Part shown: positions 19,250 through 28,049 of the stretch, piece after piece | Numbering within the stretch: the stretch's first letter is position 1 | How the letters are laid out: each line of letters starts with the position of its first letter | Assembly (NCBI GenBank): GCA_018715935.1 | Contig: DVKR01000034.1 | Coordinates: 16,473 to 80,472, forward strand | Length of the DNA: 64,000 bases | From: Candidatus Aphodovivens excrementavium | GTDB taxonomy: Bacteria; Actinomycetota; Coriobacteriia; Coriobacteriales; Eggerthellaceae | Reading direction: 5' to 3' | Position numbers and translations under genes: made by a program | The notes under the pieces: generated by a model | Database searches by the model: none | The model's input: the letters and a program-made list of their open reading frames with translations, nothing else | What the model was told of the DNA's origin: nothing

Positions 19250-21646
19250 ATGTCTTATAGCCGTGCATTCTGCCTAACTTCTGAGGGCACGGATGGGCTG
19301 AGCTTGGATGCTGCGCCGGTTCGTCCCGCGCTCCCGCCGTTGCTGGCTATCGGTTTGTCGTTGTGGGTCACTGCCGCGATTCTTTGGTCGTTAACTGAAG
19401 GAATAACCGAATCAGCTGCTGGCACGCTGGCTATCGTGTTTTCGGTAGGGGCAGTTGGGCTTCTTGCGGCGACGCTTCGTTTGCGGCGGTTGTCTGGGAT
19501 TCTGTATGTCTTGGCGGGGGCGTTTCTGGGTATCGCGCTTTGCGGGTTTTCGTCTCTTGCCTTTTCGCAACACCAGAATTCAGCGATAGAGCGCGGGCTG
19601 TGTGCGGCAACCGTTCGGGCGCTTGGGGATTTTTCGCCTTCCGATTATGGGTCTGCCGGTGCGGTTTCTGTTACCTACGATGACGGCTTTTCGGTTAAGG
19701 CCTACGCGTACTTTGACTCTGACGAACTAGTGCCCAAGTTCGGCGATGTCTTTAGCGCCACGGTGAAGATCGCGCTGCCCAGCGAGAACCAACGTGGCTT
19801 CTATCGGGAAAAGAGGCAGGTTGGCGTTGCCCAGCTGAGCGAGATCGTGGATCAAGCAGACGAAACCCCTTTAGGGCTGCTATGCGCAGCGCGGGAGAGT
19901 GCGCTTGCAGGCTTTCAAGGAGACGCTAGCGAGTCTCGGGTCCTCCAGGCGCTCGTGTGCGGGTATACCGTACCCTATGAGGGCTCTGATATCGAGCAGG
20001 CGTTTACCAGCTGCGGGCTTGCACATATCGTCGCCGTCTCTGGGGCGCACCTGGTGATCGTCGGCTCATATATCGGCTTGATAGCAAGGGCGTTCAGAAT
20101 CCCTAAGAAGGCCCAAATCGCCATTCAGCTTCTGTTCGTGCTTGCCTATCTTGCATTTTCGGGTTTCCCCCTTTCGGGAGTACGCGCCTTTATCATGATG
20201 ACGCTAGCGCAGGTCTCGCTCTTTGCTAAACGACGCAGCGCGGGACTTTCGGCATTGGGGTTCTGCATAGCGACGATGATCGCCTTCGACATCACTTGCG
20301 CCCTGTCAGCGTCGTTCGCGCTTTCGGCTCTTTCCACCTTGGGCATCGCGTTGTTCAACGATTTGATATCCCGCTGGATATCGCGGTGGGTTCCGCGTCT
20401 CCCTCGACTAGGACGAGACGCGCTCTCGCTCACGCTATCCTCGATGATAGCGTGCCAACCGTATTCCTGCGCGCTGTTCTCCCAGATGCCGCTCGTCTCG
20501 CCGCTAGCGAATATCGTTGCCGTGCCAATTGTTGCCCCTTTGTGCGGAGTCGGGATTGCGGCGGCAGTGTCTTTGAATCTTTTTCCTGTTGGGGGAGGCA
20601 CGCTGTGCTCGCTTTCTCTTGCTCTTTGCAAGCTTTTGTGCCATGCGGTGCAGGCGTGTTCTAGCCTTCCCTTAGCCAACGTTCCTCTGTATGTAGAAAT
20701 GCCCATCGCGCTTGCGGTAACACTGGGTCTTGTTTGTGGGCTGTGGGCGTTATGGCCTCTTCCCCCTTTGAGGAAAACGCACGCGAAGCGGAAGATGGCG
20801 TTGGTAGTCTGCGGGCTGCTCGCATGCTTCCTCGTGGTCTTCGCGCTTCAGCACGTTCATCGCGGCGACGAGGTGATCATGCTAGACGTTGGGCAGGGCG
20901 ACGCCTTTTTGATTAGAAGCGAGGGCGCGGCAGTGCTGGTTGATACAGGGGCAAGCGAATCCCTCCTTCGGCAGGCGCTTGCGCGTAACGGTGTGCAAAG
21001 CATCGATGCGGTTCTCGTAACCCATGGCGACGATGACCATTGCGGCGCACTTGCGTCGCTCGGGCAAAGTTTCATCGTGAGCCGCGTGCTCATCGCCGAA
21101 GATGGGCTTTCCTGCCCGTGCGATTCGTGCGGGGAATTGCGAAATGACGCGAGCGGCTTAGTGGGCGAGGGCAACGTAGTCGGCGTCGAGCTGGGCGACA
21201 CCATCACGGTTGGTTCATTTCAGCTTGAGATAGTATGGCCAACACGCTATGAGGCGAAAGGGGGAAACGAGGACAGCGTCTGTTTCGCATTACGTTATCA
21301 CACGGAAAAACAGCAGCAGCAATCTTGCGTCGTGGGGCTGTTCACCGGAGACGCGGAGGCGCAGCAGCTCGACGAGATAATCTCTGAGCACGGCTTTGCC
21401 GACCTTGACATTCTAAAGGTCGGCCATCATGGTTCAAGAAACGCGCTCACCGAAGAGCAGGCGCAATGGCTTTCACCAGCCTTCGCTCTGATTAGCGTTG
21501 GGGAGCGGAATCGGTACGGTCATCCTGCACCAGAAATCGTGTCGTTTTTGGAGGATAGCGGCACCCGCGTAATGAGAACGGATACCGATGGCGACGTTTC
21601 GTGCAAATTCGATAACGACGATATTGTGGTGGAAACCCTGCGATAG
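19250..21646 (+). CDS. comEC: DNA uptake channel ComEC/Rec2
   Basis: A 798-residue polytopic membrane protein. Several hydrophobic helices at about 25-110 precede the OB-like region. The Competence domain with AHIVAVSGAHLVIVGS and SGFPLSGVRAFIMM covers about 250-510. A C-terminal metallo-beta-lactamase domain starts at LDVGQGDAFLIR and includes THGDDDHCGAL, GDAE and KVGHHGSRNA. It forms the channel for single-stranded DNA uptake. With comEA it suggests some capacity for transformation; no pilus genes are in this window. Confidence 0.94.
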   Translation: MSYSRAFCLTSEGTDGLSLDAAPVRPALPPLLAIGLSLWVTAAILWSLTEGITESAAGTLAIVFSVGAVGLLAATLRLRRLSGILYVLAGAFLGIALCGFSSLAFSQHQNSAIERGLCAATVRALGDFSPSDYGSAGAVSVTYDDGFSVKAYAYFDSDELVPKFGDVFSATVKIALPSENQRGFYREKRQVGVAQLSEIVDQADETPLGLLCAARESALAGFQGDASESRVLQALVCGYTVPYEGSDIEQAFTSCGLAHIVAVSGAHLVIVGSYIGLIARAFRIPKKAQIAIQLLFVLAYLAFSGFPLSGVRAFIMMTLAQVSLFAKRRSAGLSALGFCIATMIAFDITCALSASFALSALSTLGIALFNDLISRWISRWVPRLPRLGRDALSLTLSSMIACQPYSCALFSQMPLVSPLANIVAVPIVAPLCGVGIAAAVSLNLFPVGGGTLCSLSLALCKLLCHAVQACSSLPLANVPLYVEMPIALAVTLGLVCGLWALWPLPPLRKTHAKRKMALVVCGLLACFLVVFALQHVHRGDEVIMLDVGQGDAFLIRSEGAAVLVDTGASESLLRQALARNGVQSIDAVLVTHGDDDHCGALASLGQSFIVSRVLIAEDGLSCPCDSCGELRNDASGLVGEGNVVGVELGDTITVGSFQLEIVWPTRYEAKGGNEDSVCFALRYHTEKQQQQSCVVGLFTGDAEAQQLDEIISEHGFADLDILKVGHHGSRNALTEEQAQWLSPAFALISVGERNRYGHPAPEIVSFLEDSGTRVMRTDTDGDVSCKFDNDDIVVETLR

Positions 21647-21655
21647 AATACGTCC

Positions 21656-22636
21656 ATGACGAAATCCGCCTCAAAAGACACGCTGCTGTGCGCCTATGCC
21701 GCAATTGGCGATGACGCCCTCAAGCGAGACACCGTTGTCAAGCGGCTTCGCGCTCGCATACAAAAACTGGGCGACCTTACCTTTAACTACGAAGAATTTG
21801 ACGCTGATCAGGTTGATGGAGCTTCCGTTGTTGCTGCCTGCAATACGGTGCCCTTTGCGAGCCCGATGCGCATGGTGGTGCTAAAAAACGCCGGAAAGTT
21901 GAGGAAGGCCGACGCGGAGTCGTTGGTTGCCTACCTGCAGAACCCCAGCACTAGCACGGTTCTTTTGATTGAGGCCGAAAAGCTTGCAAAATCGTCGCGG
22001 CTTTTCAAGGCCATAGCCGCTTTTGGACCGCAGGCTGTTATAGACTGCTCGGCACCGGCAAAGCGCGATTTGCCTCGTTTGGTGCGATCGATGGCGGTTG
22101 GCCATGGGATCACGCTTACCGAAGGAGCAGCCCGTCTTCTCATTGAGCTCGCTGGCGCAGATACCGTTCGCCTTGACGGGGAGCTAAACAAGATTGCCTT
22201 AGCCCATAACGGCGCCGATGCCGTAAACGAGCACGAAGTGTCGAGCTTGGTTGCGCGCACCACCGAGGTAAAGCCGTGGGAGTTTCTCGATGCGTTGTCT
22301 GCCCGCAACACCAAACGATGTCTTTTGGATCTTACGCGCATGCCTTCAACCTCGCATGTGTATCTGCTCACGCAGTGCGTCGGTCGAATCCGCGAGCTCA
22401 TATGCGCGAAGTCCCTTCAGCGGCGGGGCGAAATCGCCTCTCTTCCCTCGGTTTTAGGCAAAGAGTCTTGGAAGGTGAAGCATTATGCAGACTGGGCTTC
22501 GCGCTTCTCTGAAGATGAGCTTAGGCGGGGGATTGTATCTGCGCGCGATGCCGAACGCGCTATGAAAAGCGGGGCTAAAACCGAGGACGCCTTTAAAGAT
22601 TGGCTTATCTCCTTTGTCGTGAGAACACGTCCATAA
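21656..22636 (+). CDS. holA: DNA polymerase III delta subunit
   Basis: A 326-residue clamp-loader subunit. It has the HolA pattern: an N-terminal domain around AACNTVPFASPMRMVVLKN, LLIEAEKLAKSSRLFKA, then the ELAGADTVRLDGELNKIAL segment and the C-terminal collar domain (TRTTEVKPWEFLDAL as WEFLDALSARN). There is no Walker A motif, as expected for delta. The comEC-holA-rpsT order is conserved in many Gram-positives. It converges with rpsT across about 200 bases containing a terminator. Confidence 0.9.
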   Translation: MTKSASKDTLLCAYAAIGDDALKRDTVVKRLRARIQKLGDLTFNYEEFDADQVDGASVVAACNTVPFASPMRMVVLKNAGKLRKADAESLVAYLQNPSTSTVLLIEAEKLAKSSRLFKAIAAFGPQAVIDCSAPAKRDLPRLVRSMAVGHGITLTEGAARLLIELAGADTVRLDGELNKIALAHNGADAVNEHEVSSLVARTTEVKPWEFLDALSARNTKRCLLDLTRMPSTSHVYLLTQCVGRIRELICAKSLQRRGEIASLPSVLGKESWKVKHYADWASRFSEDELRRGIVSARDAERAMKSGAKTEDAFKDWLISFVVRTRP

Positions 22637-22770
22637 AGCCAACGAACGTAGCGCTTTCGTTTGGGTGCATGCATAAACCCCAGAGTGCCTGGGTGCGGAT
22701 GTATGGCGTTTGGGTTCTGGCATTTATATCGCCCGTCGGTCTTTAGCGTTGCTGCATGTTCTAAAAATGC

Positions 22771-22795
22771 GAAACGCCCCTATGCGGGGCGTTTC
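22771..22795 (-). terminator. Terminator for rpsT (possibly bidirectional)
   Basis: GAAACGCCCC (22771-22780) pairs perfectly with GGGGCGTTTC (22786-22795) around TATGC. Leftward, the stem is followed within three bases by ATTTTTAG, so it serves rpsT best. The plus-strand side has only TCCTT. Confidence 0.75.
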
Positions 22796-22839
22796 TCCTT
22801 GATATGCAGATGGATCGCTCGGCGATCAACTTGCTCATG

Positions 22840-23337
22840 CTATTCGGCAGCCTCTTCAGCGGCTTCTGCCTCTGCCTTTGCGGCTTCCTCGGCCTCCTTG
22901 GCCTTGCGCTCTGCAGCAGCCTTCTGCTGCTTCTGGGTGGCTTCGCGACGCTTCGCCTTTTCCTTGGCGGCCTCTTCCAGGGCGGCCTTGCGAGCGGCCT
23001 TTGCAGCAGCCTTCTTGGAGCCGGTCTTTTGAGCCTTAGGCTCAGGCTTTTGATAGGCAGCGCGGTCTGCGTCCGTCACCACTTTGTTTGCCAGAGCCAT
23101 GATACCACTTTTGCGGTTGGCAGCCTGGTTCTTGTGGATGACACCCTTGGAGGCGGCCTTGTCCATCAGGCGGCAGGCAGCCAGTGCTGCCGCGTAGGCC
23201 TCGGCGCCATTGCCGGCCTCTACGGCATCCTTGACGCGGCGGGTTGCGGTCTTGAGAGCTGCCTTAACGGCGCGGTTGCGCATACGAGACTTCTCGTTGG
23301 TTACGATGCGTTTTTTCTGGCTTTTGATATTCGCCAT
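22840..23337 (-). CDS. rpsT: 30S ribosomal protein S20 with long Ala/Lys/Glu-rich tail
   Basis: The first 88 or so residues are a normal S20 ([40 protein letters not shown]), a primary 16S rRNA-binding protein. The protein continues to 165 residues with a low-complexity tail rich in Ala, Lys and Glu, probably a long charged helix, nearly doubling the family length. Ribosomal S20 usually ends near residue 88. The start at 23337 follows GAAGGAAGG. It is transcribed opposite to its neighbours, with a 389-base gap to lepA. The tail's function is unknown. Confidence 0.95.
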   Translation of the reverse strand: MANIKSQKKRIVTNEKSRMRNRAVKAALKTATRRVKDAVEAGNGAEAYAAALAACRLMDKAASKGVIHKNQAANRKSGIMALANKVVTDADRAAYQKPEPKAQKTGSKKAAAKAARKAALEEAAKEKAKRREATQKQQKAAAERKAKEAEEAAKAEAEAAEEAAE

Positions 23338-23726
23338 TTCTGCCTTCCTTCCAAACAATACCTTGCAAAACCGAGCGAACGGCGCTACTGCAGCCGGATG
23401 AAAGGAACGAGGTATGTTGGTGGGGGGTAGAAAGATCGCAGGGTAGCAACCGTGCGTGAAAGCGGACAGGATTTCCCGCTTGCGGCTTTCAGCCTCCCAA
23501 CAACACGCTTAAGTTCCTTTGCAGCCACGTCTGCGAACCGGCGGCTCGTGCCGCACGCGCGTATCGCTGAACACAAGCGGATAGAATAGCAGATCTATGG
23601 GCGTTTCGCTACTAAAATTCAAAATGCCTCCATGTGGAGGTACGCAGAATTAAAGAATCATACGCTAGAATAGCGTAGGCAATTGAGAATTAGCGGCGCC
23701 CCGCTTGGTATTTTGAAAGACAGGTT
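23338..23726. other. Intergenic region between rpsT and lepA
   Basis: No convincing gene. For rpsT the leftward -10-like TATTCT (23588-23583) would leave a leader of roughly 240 bases. Within it TGAAAGC (23457-23463) can pair with GCTTTCA (23485-23491). Toward lepA there is a hairpin CCTCCA/TGGAGG (23627-23640) and the inverted repeat TACGCTA-GAA-TAGCGTA (23661-23677), which overlaps a -10-like TAGAAT (23666-23671). I looked for a tRNA on both strands and did not find one. Confidence 0.5.
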
Positions 23727-25553
23727 ATGGCAACCACGCAACAAGAACTAACCCACGATCCTAGCCACATCAGAAACTTTTCTATTATTGCCCATATCGA
23801 CCATGGCAAGTCGACGCTGTCTGACCGCGTGCTTGAGATGACGGGCACGGTAGCAAAGCGCGACATGAAAGACCAGCTTCTCGACAGCATGGACATTGAG
23901 CGCGAGCGCGGAATCACCATCAAAAGCCAGGCGGTGCGCGTTGACTACACGGCAGACGATGGGGAAGTGTATCAATTCAACCTCATTGACACCCCTGGTC
24001 ACGTTGACTTTACCTACGAAGTCAGCCGAAGCCTTGCGGCATGCGAGGGCGCGGTGCTCGTAGTGGACGCAACTCAGGGAGTTGAGGCGCAAACGGTAGC
24101 GAATGCCATGATGGCGATGAACGCCAATCTTGAGATCATTCCGCTCATCAATAAGATCGATCTTCCCTCTGCAGAGCCCGACCGCGTGCGCGAAGAGATC
24201 GAAGACGGCCTTGCCGTTCCTGCCGATGATGCCGTTTTGGCGAGCGGAAAGACCGGAGAAGGCGTTCACGACCTCTTGGAGGCGGTTGTATACAACATAC
24301 CCGCTCCGAAGGGAGAGAAGGACGCACCGCTGCGTGCGCTGATCTTCGATTCCTATTTCGACGCCTATCGCGGCGTGGTTGCGCTCGTTCGCGTGATTGA
24401 CGGGTCCATTCGCAAGGGCGACCGCATTCACATGATAGCCACCGACGTCACCACGCTTGTTGAAGAGGTGGGCGCGCGCCGTCCCGCCGAAGTGCCTATG
24501 GACTTTCTCTCAGTGGGCGAGGTGGGCTATCTCGTCACCGGCCTCAAGGACGTAAGCCAAGTAAAAGTAGGCGACACGATTACTAATGCAGAAGGCGGCG
24601 TGAGCGAGCCCCTTCCCGGGTACCGCGAAGCCAAACCGATGGTCTACACCGGCCTGTTTCCTATCGACTCGGATCAGTACGAGCCCCTCAAAGAAGCTCT
24701 AGAGAAGCTTTCGCTTAACGATCCGGCGTTGATATGGGAGCCTGAGACCTCCCATGCGCTCGGCTTCGGCTTTCGCGTTGGATTCTTGGGTCTTTTGCAT
24801 ATGGAAGTGATAAAAGAACGCCTCGAGCGCGAGTTCGGCTTGGATCTTTTGGCAACCGCCCCCTCTGTTGAGTATCACGTGCACAGGCAGGGCGGAGAGG
24901 TGCTATCTATCCGCTCGCCCCAAGAGATGCCCGATCCGGGCGAGATCGAACTGATTGAGGAGCCTTACCTTAAGGCGAAGATCCTTATTCCGCCCGATTA
25001 CGTTGGTGCCGTGATGGATCTCACCGTACAACGCCGCGGAACGTTTGTGACTATGAGCTACCTCAGCCAGACGACGGTGGAAATGCTTTGGGAGATTCCT
25101 CTTTCTGAGCTGATCATGGACTATTTCGATCGGCTCAAGTCGTCGACAAAAGGCTACGCGAGTCTCGACTATGAGTTCATGGGCTACAAACCGTCCTCTT
25201 TGGTTAAGCTTGATATCCTGCTTTCTGGCAAGCCCATTGACGCCTTGTCATTTATCGTTCATAAAGACAAGGCTTACGATAGGGGACGCGTCTTGTGCGA
25301 GAAGCTAAAGGAGATTATCCCTCGACAAATGTTCGAGGTTCCCATCCAGGCTGCCGTTGGCGGTAGGGTGCTTGCTCGTCAGACCGTTAAGGCAAAGCGC
25401 AAAGACGTTTTAGCGAAATGCTATGGCGGTGATATCAGCCGAAAGCGTAAGCTGTTGGAGAAGCAAAAGGCGGGCAAGAAGCGCATGAAGGCAATCGGCA
25501 ACGTCGAAGTGCCGCAAGAGGCTTTTATGGCGATTTTGAAGGTAGACGAATAG
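23727..25553 (+). CDS. lepA: Elongation factor 4 (LepA)
   Basis: A 608-residue translational GTPase that back-translocates or remodels stalled ribosomes. It has [15 protein letters not shown] (P-loop), [19 protein letters not shown] and NKIDLPSAE, and the diagnostic LepA C-terminal domain ending [19 protein letters not shown]. Length and motifs are normal. It begins the lepA-hemW-hrcA-dnaJ stretch. Confidence 0.97.
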   Translation: MATTQQELTHDPSHIRNFSIIAHIDHGKSTLSDRVLEMTGTVAKRDMKDQLLDSMDIERERGITIKSQAVRVDYTADDGEVYQFNLIDTPGHVDFTYEVSRSLAACEGAVLVVDATQGVEAQTVANAMMAMNANLEIIPLINKIDLPSAEPDRVREEIEDGLAVPADDAVLASGKTGEGVHDLLEAVVYNIPAPKGEKDAPLRALIFDSYFDAYRGVVALVRVIDGSIRKGDRIHMIATDVTTLVEEVGARRPAEVPMDFLSVGEVGYLVTGLKDVSQVKVGDTITNAEGGVSEPLPGYREAKPMVYTGLFPIDSDQYEPLKEALEKLSLNDPALIWEPETSHALGFGFRVGFLGLLHMEVIKERLEREFGLDLLATAPSVEYHVHRQGGEVLSIRSPQEMPDPGEIELIEEPYLKAKILIPPDYVGAVMDLTVQRRGTFVTMSYLSQTTVEMLWEIPLSELIMDYFDRLKSSTKGYASLDYEFMGYKPSSLVKLDILLSGKPIDALSFIVHKDKAYDRGRVLCEKLKEIIPRQMFEVPIQAAVGGRVLARQTVKAKRKDVLAKCYGGDISRKRKLLEKQKAGKKRMKAIGNVEVPQEAFMAILKVDE

Positions 25554-25562
25554 GCGGGAAGT

Positions 25563-25757
25563 ATGTCGAAACAAACAGAAGAATACAACTGGCTCGACGA
25601 CCCGTTCGACGAGAAGAAGATCGCCAAGGAGCAGCAGCAGGCGCAGATGAGCTCGCGTTCTAAGTTGGCGGTGGGTATAGGCTGCCTGGTGGTGCTCGTT
25701 GCGCTTGTCCTTTTTGTGGTTCTTGGGATTGGCGCGCTTGGGTCGCTTTTCGAATAG
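25563..25757 (+). CDS. Small single-pass membrane protein, unknown function
   Basis: A 64-residue ORF nine bases after lepA with GCGGGAAGT just before its ATG. The N-terminal 35 residues are polar and glutamine-rich (EYNWLDDPFDEKKIAKEQQQ). Residues about 38-60 are one transmembrane helix (VGIGCLVVLVALVLFVVLGI). It has no family I recognise. Its position, co-directional between lepA and dusB with a good ribosome site, supports it being real. Confidence 0.65.
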   Translation: MSKQTEEYNWLDDPFDEKKIAKEQQQAQMSSRSKLAVGIGCLVVLVALVLFVVLGIGALGSLFE

Positions 25758-25773
25758 GTCCGCTCTTTCGAGC

Positions 25774-26751
25774 ATGTTTGATTTTTTCGCTACACACAAA
25801 GTGCTTCTTGCGCCTATGGCAGGCGTGTCTGACGAGGCGTTCAGGACGCTTTGCCTTGAGCAGGGTGCCGATCTGACCTATACCGAGATGGTGTCTGCCA
25901 AAGGGCTCTCCTACGCGAACGAGAAAACCCGCCATCTGCTCCGGCTGGCGGAAGGGGAGCGTGAAGTGGCCGTTCAGCTTTTTGGCCACGAGCCAGCGGT
26001 TATGGCGCAGCAAGCCTTTTGGATAGAGCAGGCCATGGGCGAGTCCTTAAGCTACCTCGATATAAACATGGGATGCCCTGCGCGTAAAATCGTTTCGAAG
26101 GGAGACGGCTCGGCGTTGATGAAAACGCCGGATCTTGCCGCCGAGATCGTTTCGTGCGTGGTTCGGGCGGTTGAGCATCCGGTTACGGTTAAGTTTCGTC
26201 GCGGATGGGCGGAAGGCGATGAGACCTGCGTCGACTTCGCTCTCCGCATGCAGGACGCCGGCGCCTGCGCGCTTGCCGTTCATGGCAGGTACGCTCAGCA
26301 GATGTATCGGGGGAAGGCGAACTGGGAGGCTATCGGGCGCGTCAAAAGAGCGGTGTCTGTTCCCGTCATAGGGAATGGCGACATCGTTTGCGCCCAAGAC
26401 GCTTGCGCAATGCTTCGTCAAACGGGTTGCGATGCGGTCATGATTGCACGCGGCGCCCAAGGGAACCCGTGGATCTTTGCCGAGGTCAAATCCGCTCTTG
26501 CCGGCACACCCGAACCGAGCAGGCCGTCTGCTTTCGAGAGGGTGACTATGGCGCGCCGCCATGCGCGTCTACTTCAGCAGCGAGAGGGGAGAAACATCGT
26601 GCGGATGCGTAAGCACGCGATGTGGTACCTCTCCGGCCTTCCCGGCGCCGCAGCTGCGCGTGCGAAGATCAACTCCTGCGTGTCGATTGACGATTTCGAT
26701 AGGGTGTTCGACGAATTGATGGAGATTCAGGATGCCTCACGATCCGTATAA
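25774..26751 (+). CDS. dusB: tRNA-dihydrouridine synthase (Dus family)
   Basis: A 325-residue FMN enzyme reducing uridines in the tRNA D-loop. Motifs are LAPMAGVSDEAFR, TEMVSAKGL, the catalytic-cysteine motif INMGCPARKI, VTVKFRRGW and AVHGRYAQQMY, VPVIGNGDI. The DusB assignment rests on INMGCPA. The start at 25774 is preferred because the protein then begins near LLAPMAG; the ribosome site is weak. The last 20 bases overlap hemW. Confidence 0.9.
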   Translation: MFDFFATHKVLLAPMAGVSDEAFRTLCLEQGADLTYTEMVSAKGLSYANEKTRHLLRLAEGEREVAVQLFGHEPAVMAQQAFWIEQAMGESLSYLDINMGCPARKIVSKGDGSALMKTPDLAAEIVSCVVRAVEHPVTVKFRRGWAEGDETCVDFALRMQDAGACALAVHGRYAQQMYRGKANWEAIGRVKRAVSVPVIGNGDIVCAQDACAMLRQTGCDAVMIARGAQGNPWIFAEVKSALAGTPEPSRPSAFERVTMARRHARLLQQREGRNIVRMRKHAMWYLSGLPGAAAARAKINSCVSIDDFDRVFDELMEIQDASRSV

Positions 26752-27844
26752 AGCACTCTATGTGCACATACCGTTCTGCGTGTCTCGGTGCGGCTACTGC
26801 GATTTTGCCACCGAGGCGTGCGAGAGGTCTTCTCCAAAGATCGATGCCTACATTGAAGAGGTGTGCCTTGATGTCCGCCGCAAGGCAAAAGAAGGGGAGC
26901 TTGCCGCTATTGAGACCGTCTATATCGGCGGTGGAACTCCAAGCCATGTAGGTATGTCACGTTTGTCGATGCTGCTCTATACGCTGTCTCTTTCGATGCG
27001 GCTTGAACCCGATGTCGAGTGCAGTATGGAAGCGAATCCCGACAGCCTTGATGAGAGGATGGTTCGAGATATCTGGGCGTTGGGTGTCAACCGGCTCTCG
27101 CTGGGCGTCCAGAGCTTTGACGACGACGTGCTGCGGGTCCTTGGTCGCGCGCATTCCGCGCAAGAGGCAATCGACGCCGTCTCACTTGCTAAAACGCGTT
27201 TTGGCAACATCAGCATTGACTTGATGTGCGGAATACCCGGGCAAAGCGAAGAGAGTCTCTCTGCCTCAGTTCAATTGGCGATAGAGCTGGAGGTTCCTCA
27301 CGTAAGCGTGTACCCGCTTACCATAGAGCCCTTCACGCCTTTCGAGCGCATGGTTTTGCATGGACAGATGCCTGAGCCCGATGAAGATGTCGAGGCTGCG
27401 CACATGCAGCTCGCTGCCAGATTGCTGGAAAGCGGGGGCTACCATCGCTATGAAGTGGCGAGCTATGCGAAACCAGGGTTTGAGTGCCGCCATAATAAAG
27501 CCTACTGGTCAGGGGTTCCGTATCTTGGCATCGGGAGAGGCGCTGCCACGATGACTCAGAACTCTGAGCGTCGTATGCGGGTGCAGGACGGTGAGGTAAC
27601 CGACGACCTGGATAGAGCTCAAATGTTTGCTGAAGACCTCATGCTTGGAATGCGCATGTCGGAGGGCGTGTCCCGCGTTTTGGTGGATGATGCGTCTCGG
27701 ACGATCCCTCGCGTTGTACCGGTGCTGTCGGAACTGGCAGACCAAGGATACGTGACGTTTGACGGCGAGCGATACAGGCCGACCGAGCAGGGGTGGCTGT
27801 GCGGCAACGACTTGTACTCTGCTTTGCTTGATCTCGCGCCGTAG
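26732..27844 (+). CDS. hemW: Radical SAM heme chaperone HemW
   Basis: A 370-residue protein with the radical SAM cysteines in HIPFCVSRCGYCDF (CxxxCxxC). It also has YIGGGTPS, SLGVQSFDDDVLRVLGR and the HemW C-terminal domain (NKAYWSGVPYLGIGRGA). HemW proteins are related to oxygen-independent coproporphyrinogen oxidase but bind and deliver heme. The HxxxCxxC-type variation that separates the two was not tested beyond this. It overlaps dusB and precedes hrcA as in Firmicutes. Confidence 0.9.
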   Translation: MPHDPYKALYVHIPFCVSRCGYCDFATEACERSSPKIDAYIEEVCLDVRRKAKEGELAAIETVYIGGGTPSHVGMSRLSMLLYTLSLSMRLEPDVECSMEANPDSLDERMVRDIWALGVNRLSLGVQSFDDDVLRVLGRAHSAQEAIDAVSLAKTRFGNISIDLMCGIPGQSEESLSASVQLAIELEVPHVSVYPLTIEPFTPFERMVLHGQMPEPDEDVEAAHMQLAARLLESGGYHRYEVASYAKPGFECRHNKAYWSGVPYLGIGRGAATMTQNSERRMRVQDGEVTDDLDRAQMFAEDLMLGMRMSEGVSRVLVDDASRTIPRVVPVLSELADQGYVTFDGERYRPTEQGWLCGNDLYSALLDLAP

Positions 27845-27857
27845 GTTGGGCTCTATT

Positions 27858-27876
27858 CATTAGAGTTACTCTAATG
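27858..27876. promoter_or_regulatory. Perfect 19-base palindrome, MerR-type operator candidate
   Basis: CATTAGAGT-T-ACTCTAATG is a perfect inverted repeat 14 bases after hemW. Its 17-base core ATTAGAGTWACTCTAAT recurs at 63174-63190 beside the merR gene. TAGAGT/ACTCTA half-sites are typical of MerR-family operators. As RNA it could also form a weak AT-rich hairpin. Confidence 0.6.
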
Positions 27877-27951
27877 GAAGTTTTCATCCTAGGGGCGATA
27901 CCGGTCGCGCATAACCTTGCGGTTACATTTCTATGCATTTCGCTCAAATCT

Positions 27952-27978
27952 TTAGCACTCCTTTACACAGGCTGCTAA
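27952..27978. promoter_or_regulatory. CIRCE element (HrcA operator)
   Basis: TTAGCACTC (27952-27960), nine-base spacer, GGCTGCTAA (27970-27978). It matches the consensus TTAGCACTC-N9-GAGTGCTAA with two mismatches in the right arm. It lies about 70-100 bases before the hrcA start and overlaps a possible promoter (TTAGCA 27952, TAAAAT 27976), so HrcA would repress its own operon. Confidence 0.85.
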
Positions 27979-28049
27979 AATGTCCGTTTGGATGTTGGCG
28001 CTACAAACATGGAAAAGGTATCCGACCCTTTAGGAAGAAGGTGGTACGC

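Noticed and set aside
23385..23576. 63-codon minus-strand frame in the rpsT leader
   Set aside because: No family match, no ribosome site, and composition like a leader; could not be supported as a gene.
23338..23726. Possible tRNA or structural RNA between rpsT and lepA
   Set aside because: No acceptor/T-arm pairing found on either strand; a GGTTCG-like string in the middle lacks matching arms.
27858..27876. Palindrome as a simple hemW terminator
   Set aside because: AT-rich stem without a proper T run, and the same core occurs at the merR start, which fits an operator better. Not fully excluded.
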